DNA of 64,000 bases from Malassezia japonica (Eukaryota; Basidiomycota; Malasseziomycetes; Malasseziales; Malasseziaceae). The stretch covers positions 558,001 to 622,000 of the forward strand of contig NC_083374.1 of NCBI RefSeq assembly GCF_029542785.1, written 5' to 3'. Shown here in pieces: positions 19,710 through 28,231 of the stretch (position 1 is the first letter of the stretch; each line of letters begins with the position of its first letter). The notes beneath the pieces are model-generated. The model had not been told where the DNA came from, did not search any database, and worked only from the letters and a program-made list of their open reading frames with translations. The position numbers were made by a program, and so were the translations under genes.

Positions 19710-20579
19710 TTACAATAGAGTCGTTTGACTCAGACTCCGTGCGGGTGACAACGGTTTTCGATGCGACGCCCGCTTGAATTTGGCCGACGGAACGGACTGG
19801 GCACAACCTAACTTCACGTTACCACCCAGCACCCCAACATTGCCGTTGTCGTGCGTTGTAAAGTTGCCATCAGATGCCTGGAACACATGACTGGTTGGTG
19901 GCTGTAGATGGACCCCATCAGCAGTGGGAAGAGTGAGCCATTCACTGTCGCTCGGGTAAAAAGAAGAGGGGGAGGCAGACGAGGGGGTAGGGCATGTCTC
20001 ACTTGCCGTGTCAGACGTCAACTCCGTATCCACAGGCAATGGCTGGCTGGGACGCCGCCGGCGGTCATGAAGCGCACTCCAGACCGTCATGCTCTCAGAC
20101 CGGGCGGCCACGCGTGGTAGAAAGGGTGTTTGCCATAGGATCGTAAGATTGGACACTGTCTCGGTACATTCGAGATCAGGCCATCCGAGCGAGTTGGGGA
20201 CGGTGGTCTGCGTCGCGACAGATACACAACCTGGATCAATCCATAGCGTAAACGAGAATGGCAAAAGATGCATAGCATACGATGCACGGACCCCCAATGA
20301 GGTAGGTGCCTTGCTAAAAAAAACGTCCAATGCATACATAAGCGCATGGTCGAGACCCTTTGCACCCAATTGGGGCTCCCAGTGTACAGCGCGCAGTGCG
20401 CTTCCTTTTTCTGGAAAGGGCGGATACCATGACTGTTTTAAACGCTGTCCGAGGCCCTCGTACAAGCGTTCCTGGAACACATCCAACGCTTGGCAGGTGA
20501 CCCCAGCAGCAGCACGCTGGCTTTGAACAAGCCGGGTGATATAGGTAACAGCAACCGCCAGTTCATGGTAAGACTGCAT
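19710..20579 (-). CDS. BTG/Tob (APRO) domain protein
   Basis: 289 aa from the ATG at 20579; the upstream extension has only a GTG start, and beginning at MQSYHELAVAVTYITRLVQS fits the family N-terminus. The BTG fold spans about residues 1-125. Visible marks are helix 1 (ELAVAVTYITRLV), the LYEGLGQRLKQSWYPPFPEK strand, a KGSALRAVHW motif (family: KGxAFRCI) and FTLWIDPGCVSV (family: WVDPxEV). Animal BTG/Tob proteins bind the Caf1/Pop2 deadenylase and repress mRNAs. A similar role is inferred. The C-terminal half is disordered. It lies next to TFB4 in divergent orientation. Confidence 0.75.
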   Translation of the reverse strand: MQSYHELAVAVTYITRLVQSQRAAAGVTCQALDVFQERLYEGLGQRLKQSWYPPFPEKGSALRAVHWEPQLGAKGLDHALMYALDVFFSKAPTSLGVRASYAMHLLPFSFTLWIDPGCVSVATQTTVPNSLGWPDLECTETVSNLTILWQTPFLPRVAARSESMTVWSALHDRRRRPSQPLPVDTELTSDTASETCPTPSSASPSSFYPSDSEWLTLPTADGVHLQPPTSHVFQASDGNFTTHDNGNVGVLGGNVKLGCAQSVPSAKFKRASHRKPLSPARSLSQTTLL

Positions 20580-20917
20580 GCTGGATCGCCGTCGTACCTG
20601 GTGGCGTTCAGACACCGTCTTGATTTACTTATTTACCATAGAATGGGGTGAGGGGGCCTGGGTCTTGCTGTGTCGCCCTCTATGCATGCATGCTTTCTAC
20701 AAGCACCCTCAAAACTACCCCACGGGCTGCGTACCGCCTTACTTCAGTGTATCACCGGTCCATTCCAAAAATAGGCTGCATCGAAGGTGGCCCAGGCGCA
20801 ATCGTAAGGCTGTGCGGCCACAATTAATTGGCGCGAAAAGGGCGTAGGTCACGTTTCTGGGCCGCGTGGCAGTGTGTTGCGACGCACGCCGCATACTACG
20901 CAACGCCTTGCAGTGCT

Positions 20918-22012
20918 ATGGCCACGGCCGGATCCCAGGCGCACGGGCCGCAAAAAGGGAGTGCCTTGTCGGGCCTCTCGGGCGGCACAACAGATCCAGA
21001 TCCTGTGGCGGAGCGAGTTTCGCCCGATTTTCTGGTCGTGATCCTGGATCTGAACCCTGATGCGTGGCAGCAGAGCGCGTCGAACCAGGCCGCGAGCGCA
21101 GAGCAGCGCGCCGAGCTGGCCTTTGCCCAGCTGAAGCAGACACTCTACACCGTTTTGGTGTTCCTAAATGCGCATAGCGCGATGCAGCACGGGAATGGGT
21201 TGGCTGTGTATGGTGCTGTTGCGGGTTATGCAAGGCTCCTTTTCACGACAGCACCTTTTGTGAAGCAGAATAAACAGTCAAGCAACAGCTCAGAGGTTAG
21301 CATGTGCTTGCCTTTCAAGCAGGTTGACGACGCTGTGTTTGAGGGTGTGCGCAGCTTGATTCACGAAGCATGCACGGAAGAGACCAATGCGAATCGGCCT
21401 ATTGGCATGGTTCGCGCACTCTCGCTCGCTCTGTGCCATATCAACCGCATTGCGATCCTCACGAGGATTGGCGATGACCAGAACGAGCTGGACCCCGCAG
21501 CCGTGGAGCGCACCGCCGAGCGGAATCAGCTCGCAGCAGCCACCTTTCGGCACCGCGTCCTGATTCTGAGCGTGACACAGGACGCCAGTGCACAGTATGT
21601 GCCTATGATGAACTGTATTTTTAGTGCCCAGAAACAGGGTATCCACATCGATGTCTGCAAGCTCTTTGGCGAAGATACCGTCTTTTTGCGTCAGGCCTGC
21701 CATCTTACGGGCGGCCACTATTACAGACTAGATGGCCTCGACGGATTGCTACAAGTCTTGATGACAGTATACCTCCCATCGCGCTCCATCCGGCCCATGC
21801 TCATGTTCCCTGCCATGGACGATGTCGACTTCCGTGCTGCATGTTTCTGCCACCGCCGGAACGTGGATATTGGGTATGTTTGCTCTGTGTGCCTCAGCAT
21901 TTTTTGTGGGCCGCGCAAAGAGTGCTTGATCTGCCGCTCCGAGTTTCCCCCGGGCACGCTGCAGCGTTTTGAGGACGAACAGGCAGTTGCTGCATTGCTC
22001 CGCTCGGGCTAG
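20918..22012 (+). CDS. TFB4: TFIIH subunit Tfb4/p34
   Basis: 364 aa from the ATG at 20918 (MATAGSQAHG); the longer frame starts at TTG. The vWA-like core starts with PDFLVVILDLNPDAWQQ and contains LYTVLVFLNAHSAMQHGN and RVLILSVTQDASAQYVPMMN. The C-terminus has the zinc-binding pattern CFCHRRNVDIGYVCSVCLSI followed by C-x2-C in ECLICRSEF. Tfb4 pairs with Ssl1/p44 in core TFIIH, which acts in transcription initiation and nucleotide excision repair in the nucleus. Its stop lies 4 bp from that of cyclin L in the convergent direction. Confidence 0.94.
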   Translation: MATAGSQAHGPQKGSALSGLSGGTTDPDPVAERVSPDFLVVILDLNPDAWQQSASNQAASAEQRAELAFAQLKQTLYTVLVFLNAHSAMQHGNGLAVYGAVAGYARLLFTTAPFVKQNKQSSNSSEVSMCLPFKQVDDAVFEGVRSLIHEACTEETNANRPIGMVRALSLALCHINRIAILTRIGDDQNELDPAAVERTAERNQLAAATFRHRVLILSVTQDASAQYVPMMNCIFSAQKQGIHIDVCKLFGEDTVFLRQACHLTGGHYYRLDGLDGLLQVLMTVYLPSRSIRPMLMFPAMDDVDFRAACFCHRRNVDIGYVCSVCLSIFCGPRKECLICRSEFPPGTLQRFEDEQAVAALLRSG

Positions 22013-22016
22013 GGTA

Positions 22017-23064
22017 TCAACGTGCCTCCCGATGGCGCTCGAGCCAGGTGCGGATCCCCGCTTTGGTTGCTAGGTCGATCAGGCCGCCATGCTTCTGTTG
22101 GACTCGCGCGGCAAGCCCTGTACTTTTGGTGTCGGGTCCGGTCGTATGATCATAGAGCCGCAAAATGTGACTTGCCGCCACGCGTAGCTCGGCGCGTGTC
22201 GCATCGAAGAGCGTCCACCATGGTGCCGGTTCCAGAGGAAGGATCAGGGGCTCGTGCAGACGAAAGGTGGAAGACTGTAGCGTCAACAGGTAGATAGACG
22301 CGCAGGCGATCACATGGGGTGGGTATAGACAGTACACGGGAGATTGCAGGCTGGGTCAGTATGAACACGTACGCGTCGCTCAGATAGTTCCACGCGAGCT
22401 GGGCGGCCGTCATGGGCGGTCCTTCTTCCATTGCAATCTCCTTGTTTGCGACGCCAAGGACCTGCATGTAGTTGATCATTAGGGCATGAGGAAGATTCAC
22501 TTGGACGTCGAACCCCAGTCGTTTGAGGATCTGCATTTCAGCGACAACGAGCGCATCTTTGGCGTCGTAGTATGCGTCCGTGTAGTATCCCGAAGGTCTG
22601 TACGAAAAGGGCGGGCATTCTTGCTTAGACGAGGGCCTGCCGTACGCCTCGACCGTGCGCTGCCCGGGGGTATATTTGGCAAAATGGCGCGCACGCTGGC
22701 CGAGGTAATCAAAGACAAGCAGAATTTCGCGGAGCCGCAATGGGACTTCCTCTAGCTTCGAAGCTAGCAAAAGCGCACCCATCGCTACGTCGATTACATT
22801 GAATTGCCTCATCGACGACACATACCAAAACCGTTGGAAGAGGACTTGCGCCGTGCCCATTGCGACTTGCGGTAGGCGTAGCAGGATGCCTGCCTGTTGG
22901 ATTTGTTGACACCCAAACACACATAACTCTTCTTCTAGGTCGGCCGGGATACCGTCGCTGTGGGATGGCTTCCGCTCTGCCTGCGCTTCGGTCGCGAGGG
23001 AATTCAGGCTTGGCATCGCGCTACGAACAAACAGGGCCGTTTCGCCCAAATGGCTGTATTTCAT
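22017..23064 (-). CDS. Cyclin L-type cyclin
   Basis: Two exons (23064-22373 and 22350-22017) encode 341 aa. The 22-nt intron (22351-22372) has a GTACGT donor, CTGAC and a CCAG acceptor. Splicing joins WNYLSDA to LQSPVYCLYPPHVIACASIY, the classic second cyclin box of L-type cyclins. The first box carries GCQQIQQAGILLRLPQVAMG and VLFQRFWYVSSMRQF. Cyclin L partners CDK11-type kinases in transcription and splicing. An insert between the boxes is Pro/Tyr-rich. No RS tail is present. The upstream gene stops only 12 bp before this ATG, so the promoter must lie inside its 3' end. A second ATG, 16 codons in, is also possible. Confidence 0.92.
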
Positions 23065-23076
23065 TCCTCCACATGG

Positions 23077-24360
23077 CTATGTTGCCTGGGTGAGCAGCAG
23101 CCATTCACTATAGAGGCGTGTCATTTCGTCCTCAATCACACGTAAGCGCTGATGCTTGGGCGACGAGGCACGAACATCGGGGGTAAGGAGTGGTGACAAG
23201 AGTACACTGGGCGTTCCGAGCACCGTGCTTGCTCGTCGATGGCCGCCCCCTGAGCTGGACGTCCGTGTGCCGCGCATATGCTCGACCATTTGGGGCACAG
23301 GGATAGCATGTTGAGTATCCGGCAGAAGGGATACGGCCAAAGGAGCAGGGCTGGTACTCGACGACGATGCAGAGCTTGGCTGGCTGATGCTACTTTTGCT
23401 GGGTAGCTCGGGCGATGGGTTCGACGGCGCTTTGAGCGGAGAAGCAAGTCCGGTGCCTAGCGCTTCGAATAACTCCTGCTTCTGCGCAGGGTTCTTGATG
23501 CTCAAGCACGAGCTCTGGATCGGAGATTCGCACTGACGGTGCTCCGACTCTTGTGCCCAGGGGCTGGTCAGGGCATCGCACGGCCACGCATTAGTCGCAA
23601 ATGGGTCAGGGTCAATGCTCCGCGGGGAATCGCGAAAGTTGCGTACGGGCATCGGCTCCATGTTTGCCGTGAGACGCTTTGCAGGGAGCCGAGAGAGGCG
23701 CAGACGTGTCGCACGCGGTGAGCGTATACCCTCTTTGCCCGAAGGAGATATGGCCTGGCTAGGGGTACCCGACTCGTTCCTGCAGGGAGCAGAGACAAAT
23801 GGGGCAGGAGAAGGGGTCGATTTTTCACCTTCAAAGGTCAGCAGGCCCGTGTCCAGCTGGAGAAGTGGGCGGGGAAGTTTCCTCGCACTTGCCCTGGGTG
23901 TCCTGGCCACATCGACGCGACGGGGCACGACAGACGCTCGCCGTCGCTGTAGTCCTACACGAGGCGCTGCAGCTTTAGAGTGTGAACACTCTATACAATC
24001 CATGCCTTTTCCCTCCTTGTCGTCTTGACCGGCACGCGGATCGGCTAGTGCCTCTGGGACGGACGCGGTTCTCACCCAGGATGGCGCGCTGCCTCGTCGG
24101 ATTGGCAGTTCCCGAGCATTGCTTGCTTTCACATTCACAACCTCTGTCTCAGAAGCATAGGCATACGTGGGATACTCCTCGGCGACTTTTGCATCCTCTA
24201 ACACGGCTGGACCATCCTCCTCCAAGGCAAGCCGCTGGAACGTCTTGCTCACGCGTTCCAAGGCACATTCTGTAGCTGGAATAGGTCGTGTAGGCTCATC
24301 CGTCACACGACGTGCCTGTACTTGGGGGATGTGTTCCGTGGCAGGATGCAGTGGCGCCAT
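23077..24360 (-). CDS. Hypothetical disordered protein
   Basis: 427 aa in one exon, with no recognised domain. It is Ser/Pro/Arg-rich with short basic blocks (RRRASVVPRRVDVARTPRAS), repeated SP sites that could be phosphorylated, and a C-terminal helix (VIEDEMTRLYSEWLLLTQ) that looks like an interaction element. It lies head-to-tail with cyclin L, only 12 bp away. No signal peptide or transmembrane segment. Coding is supported by length and by a composition unlike its reverse frames. I assign no function. Confidence 0.65.
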   Translation of the reverse strand: MAPLHPATEHIPQVQARRVTDEPTRPIPATECALERVSKTFQRLALEEDGPAVLEDAKVAEEYPTYAYASETEVVNVKASNARELPIRRGSAPSWVRTASVPEALADPRAGQDDKEGKGMDCIECSHSKAAAPRVGLQRRRASVVPRRVDVARTPRASARKLPRPLLQLDTGLLTFEGEKSTPSPAPFVSAPCRNESGTPSQAISPSGKEGIRSPRATRLRLSRLPAKRLTANMEPMPVRNFRDSPRSIDPDPFATNAWPCDALTSPWAQESEHRQCESPIQSSCLSIKNPAQKQELFEALGTGLASPLKAPSNPSPELPSKSSISQPSSASSSSTSPAPLAVSLLPDTQHAIPVPQMVEHMRGTRTSSSGGGHRRASTVLGTPSVLLSPLLTPDVRASSPKHQRLRVIEDEMTRLYSEWLLLTQAT

Positions 24361-24699
24361 GATGTGGGGGATAGGACGCTGCGTGATTAAATAGCATCCC
24401 CTCGCGCTTTCCCCAAAGATGAGCTACAGACTGCAGTTCGGATTCTGCGGAGCAAACACGCGCACAGTTCGCGCATATGCGCGTGTACAAATGCAGATAC
24501 ACTCTACATGCGACAAGGTGATCATCCTCGGAGGAGAGTGAGACACAGATATTCCGTGCGCGCTCCGTGCGAGGAGGGTACTGTATGCTTACTCAGCCGA
24601 CATTGTCCCACACAGGCCGCTCGCTGTGGACGACCAGCTTGGCGGCGCTGTGGAGCGAAGCACTGGTTTGCACACCGAACAGACTAGATACCCGAAACG
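24361..24699. other. Divergent promoter between the 24360 gene and VPS24
   Basis: 339 bp. The overlapping short ORFs here look like shadows. The sequence 'gcgcacagttcgcgcatatgcgcgtg' region has alternating GC-rich palindromic character, but I identify no specific element. Confidence 0.4.
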
Positions 24700-25462
24700 A
24701 TGCAGTCTATAACGAAACTTATCTATGGCCCTAGTAAAGAGGGTATGTGACGGCGCCCTGACACAGAACGCGTGCGAGAAGTACAGCGGCGGCTCCGCCA
24801 GGAGCAGCGTTCTCTCGACCGTGAAGTCCGGCAAATCGACCAGTCGGTGGCCAAGGTAAAAGCGGATATCAAGCGCCTGGCGCAGAAAGGCGACACAAAG
24901 AACGCGACCATGCTTGCCCGGGAAGTAGTGCGCTCGAATAAGCACCGCACACGCCTGATTACCAGTAAAGCGCAGCTGAACAGCATCTCCCTGCAGCTCC
25001 AGCAGCAAATGTGTACGTACACATGCTAACAGCAGCCGTGTTCAAGGTCACAGGCAGCTTGCAAAAGTCGACCGAGATTATGAAGCTGTCCAACAATCTC
25101 ATCAAGCTACCCCAAATGTCCAAGTCTATGCGCGAAATGAGTGGCGAACTAATGAAGGTAGGCTGGCGCTATCTGACCTTCAGGCGGGCATTATGGAAGA
25201 AATGATGAACGACACACTTGACTCCGGCGTCTTTGGTGAAGACCAGGAAGAGCTCGAGGAGGAAGCGCAAGAGGAGGTCAGCAATGTCTTGCACGAGCTT
25301 ACGGACGGTGCGTGCCTCGCCGCTCACACAGGCAAACTCGGAGAGGCCAAGTCCGCCAGCGAGCTGCCGAGCCTCAGTGCAGAGCCCGCTACGGCACACG
25401 CAGACAACAACCAAGATTTGGAGCAGATGCAGGCCCAACTTGACGGTCTACTGCGAGGATAG
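24700..25462 (+). CDS. VPS24: ESCRT-III subunit Vps24/CHMP3
   Basis: Four exons: 24700-24742, 24767-25012, 25036-25157 and 25184-25462, giving 229 aa. Introns are 24, 23 and 26 nt. The protein begins MQSITKLIYGPSKEE, then has RRLRQEQRSLDREVRQIDQS, the basic core AKVKADIKRLAQKGDTKNAT and SLQKSTEIMKLSNNLIKLPQ. The late helix is AGIMEEMMNDTLDS, and the C-terminus is acidic with an MIM1-like end (LEQMQAQLDGLLRG). Vps24 polymerises with Snf7 and Vps2 on endosomes to make intraluminal vesicles. The second intron could end 3 nt earlier (CTAACAG), inserting one Ala. I prefer the later AG because it aligns with the family without a gap. Confidence 0.95.
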
Positions 25463-25598
25463 ATACGCAGTCTATACGGAAAAGTTGGATGGAATTTCCA
25501 GCTAGTAGAAGTACAGTAAACACAAACGACTAGGGATGCACGGGTGTCGTGAACCGCGTCTTGTGGTATCAAGACAGACCCGGTAAACCAACAACTCT

Positions 25599-26024
25599 TT
25601 ACGCGGAAGAGAACTTGGTAACCGAGCGGGTGGCCTCGGCAATGGCGTGCTTGGACAGCTCACCGGGGAGGATGAGACGGACGGCAGTCTGGATCTCGCG
25701 CGAAGAGATGGTGCTCTTCTTGTTGTAGCTGGCAAGCTTCGAGGCCTCAGTAGCGACGCGCTCGAAGATGTCCTGCACGAACGAGTTCAGGATAGCCATA
25801 GCCTTGTTCGAGATACCAGTGTCGGGGTGCACCTGCTTGAGGACACGGTAGATGTAGGTCGAGTAAGTCTCCTTGCGGACCTTGCTGCCCGACTTCTTCT
25901 TCTCAGTCGACTTGGAGGGGGCCTTGGAGGTCTTCTTGGCACCCTCAGTAGGGGCCTTACCAGCCGAGGCCGGGGCCTTGCCGGCGGTCGACGGGGGCTT
26001 CTTCTCAGCAGGCTTAGGAGGCAT
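25599..26024 (-). CDS. HTB1: Histone H2B
   Basis: 141 aa from the ATG at 26024 ([11 protein letters not shown]); the frame is open 12 codons further but that would add a non-histone leader. The Lys/Ala/Pro-rich tail precedes the histone fold, with [60 protein letters not shown] and VTKFSSA. The Lys in the C-terminal helix that Bre1 ubiquitylates is present in VTKF. No introns. It diverges from H2A across a 550-bp shared promoter, the standard fungal arrangement for equal supply of the dimer. Confidence 0.98.
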   Translation of the reverse strand: MPPKPAEKKPPSTAGKAPASAGKAPTEGAKKTSKAPSKSTEKKKSGSKVRKETYSTYIYRVLKQVHPDTGISNKAMAILNSFVQDIFERVATEASKLASYNKKSTISSREIQTAVRLILPGELSKHAIAEATRSVTKFSSA

Positions 26025-26574
26025 TGTAAAGGGTATGCTAGACTTGGGTAGTGTAGACACGACAGCACAGGCTCGAAATTCACCGATGGCCTATATACGT
26101 TTCCCGCCCTCGCGCGAGACGCGCCAACGACGCGTGCGCCGCCCCGCTGCGCCGTGCAATCATGTGGATTTGCCCCATTCTACGCGATCCGCGACGCGAA
26201 ATCACGCATAAGATCAAAATGTCCACGATTTAATGTACACTTTGTCCACATTTGTGGTCATTAATTCAGGACCGTCACGCTTGCGTGACTATTTCGAGCC
26301 ACAATGTGGACGGGAATTCAAACGGTCCAATCATGTGCTCATATAATGTGGATACTTTGTGGACATGAAATCATCGTGTGTGATTTCACCGTCCGCCCCG
26401 CACGCATCGCTTGATCGGGCGCGACCCGCGCGGCGCGAAGCAGGCGTGTCGTGCGAAATGGCTGGCTGCGCCGCACCCTCCGATCCATAATAAAAGGGAC
26501 GGGTTTGAGCAGGGCTGTTGGGTTCTTTCCTGTAAGACACTCGTCTCAACTCATATCTTTTCTCTCCAATAACA
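26025..26574. promoter_or_regulatory. Bidirectional H2B/H2A promoter with repeated TGTGGA(C) motifs
   Basis: Copies of ATGTGGAC-like sequence occur at 26162-26169 (ATGTGGAT), 26220-26226 (reverse strand), 26244-26250 (reverse), 26303-26311 (AATGTGGAC), 26345-26352 (AATGTGGA) and 26356-26364 (TTTGTGGAC). A separate inverted pair GAAATCA (26367-26373) and TGATTTC (26381-26387) has a 7-nt spacer, and GAAATCAC recurs at 26198. The block 26220-26380 is visibly more AT-rich than its surroundings. Such multi-copy short elements are what one expects of a cell-cycle histone promoter. The binding factor is unknown to me. Confidence 0.7.
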
Positions 26575-27021
26575 ATGTCTGGTGGCAAGTCTGGTGGTAA
26601 GGCTGGTGACGCTTCGTCGAAGACCCAGTCGCGTTCGGCCAAGGCCGGTCTGCAGTTCCCCGTCGGTCGTATTCACCGTCTGCTCCGCAAGGGCAACTAC
26701 GCCCAGCGTGTCGGTGCCGGTGCTCCGGGTACGTACTATCCCCATGCATGCTTTTGCTAACCCTTAGTCTACCTCGCCGCTGTCCTTGAGTACCTCGCTG
26801 CCGAGATTCTCGAGCTTGCCGGCAACGCCGCTCGCGACAACAAGAAGTCGCGTATCATCCCCCGTCACCTTCAGCTCGCCATCCGCAACGATGAGGAGCT
26901 CAACAAGCTGCTCGGCGGTGTGACTATCAGCCAGGGTGGTGTGCTTCCCTTCATCCAGAGCGAGCTCCTTCCCGCCAAGAGCGGCAAGTCGAAGAAGGCG
27001 ATCGGCTCTCAGGAGATCTAA
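26575..27021 (+). CDS. HTA1: Histone H2A
   Basis: Two exons (26575-26728 and 26768-27021) encode 135 aa. The 39-nt intron has GTACGT donor, TGCTAAC branch and TTAG acceptor, and splicing joins GAP to [17 protein letters not shown]. The histone fold contains [40 protein letters not shown] and [11 protein letters not shown]. The C-terminus ends GSQEI, so a phosphorylatable SQE motif (Ser132) is present. As in other fungi, this canonical H2A can serve as the damage-signalling H2A.X. It is the divergent partner of H2B. Confidence 0.98.
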
Positions 27022-27123
27022 GGCCTCCATACCATTTATCTTGGCCGATGACTTCGTGTTCTGTTCTGTAGACACATCTGCTGTACTTCTATCCCTTTTT
27101 GCCAAAAGAAATGTGTGTTGGGT

Positions 27124-28155
27124 CTAGAGACGCGCGCGGCGCGCTTTTTCTTGCTCGAGATCGATCGGCTCGATACGAGGAGGGACGCGGTAGCCGCGGA
27201 CGCGCTCAGGCCCGGCAAAGGCGTGGTACAGCATCTTGGCCTGGGGCGGCTGCTTCTCGGCGCGGACACCATAGTCGGGCTCCTTGCCATAGGCAATTTC
27301 AGCCGCACGAATCAGGATGTCGCTGTATAAGAAGGGACACGCACCTCGTAAGCCCGCGGATGGGATTCCGCTTGTCCCAAAAGGTATGCCGACGAAGGCG
27401 CTCCGTGATCCAGTACACTTCGTAGATAGAGTGCCAATGGCTTTCGTTCGGGTCGGGCTGTGGGAAGGTCTGATCCGCATTCTTCTTGCCGGGTAGCGGC
27501 GTTGGCGCACGGCGGTCCGGCGTCGTGACGTGCATGGCACTCTCTAGGTCAGGCGGGGGTGCATGAAAAAGGAAGGCCTCGAGAGGCGTGGCAAATATAC
27601 TAGTGACCTCTCGCTTGTTCAGCTCGAGCTGTGTAAGACAGGCGACGTACCGGAATGTCGGGGTCGGGCATGAGCATCACTGTCGGCGTCACTGCGAGCT
27701 CGTTTGCGGAGAGAAATGACTCCATTTGACAGAGGCGAGGGATGCGTGTAGCGTCGTTTGGAAGGCCCACCTCTTCCTCGGCTTCGCGGCGCTGAGGTCA
27801 GTCGCGAAACGTACGGCTGTATGCTCAATGCTTTTGTCTGTCAGCTCAAAACGGCCGCCGGGAAGCGCCGTGTCTCCACCATGCGACGAAAGCTTCTTCG
27901 ATCTCCGTGTAAGGAGCACGTACAGCCGCCCATTGTGCCCGACGAACAGAGGAAGTGCAACGCCGGCGCTGCGGAATGCAGGGATTTGTGCTGCGACGGC
28001 AGGGTCGAGGGTACCGTCACCGTTTGGGATGTACTCGGACAGTCGAACAAGTGCCTCCTTCGACGCTACGGAACATCGTGCGAGAACATCTTCTGGGATA
28101 TTCCGGCTGTGTTAGTCGCACGGCTCCGGACCTACCGGCGAAGCTTCGCCTCCAT
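27124..28155 (-). CDS. Nudix hydrolase, CoA-diphosphatase (Pcd1/NUDT7) type
   Basis: Five exons: 28155-28136, 28106-27815, 27791-27651, 27628-27345 and 27322-27124, giving 311 aa. Introns are 29, 23, 22 and 22 nt. The spliced protein starts MEAKLRRRNIPEDVLARC. It has LPLFVGHNGRLYVLLTRRSK, then SSHGGDTALPGGRFELTD and the Nudix box SIEHTARREAEEEVGLPND, with the metal-binding EAEEEVG near residues 107-113 restored by the second intron. The L-x-S-H-x-G-x-x-x-x-P-G-G signature marks the CoA pyrophosphatase branch, often peroxisomal. No clear PTS1 is present (ends RRARL). The short first exon is the least certain part. Confidence 0.88.
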
Positions 28156-28231
28156 GGTGTGGAGATGTGGAGGAAGCCCTAGCGTGAATACCGCCGAATG
28201 GGAATATTGGCACTTTTTCCTATCTGGCTGC

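Noticed and set aside
27758..28231. N-terminal 158-codon extension of the JmjC frame
   Set aside because: It overlaps well-supported Nudix exons on the other strand, and the first independent ATG is at 28232.
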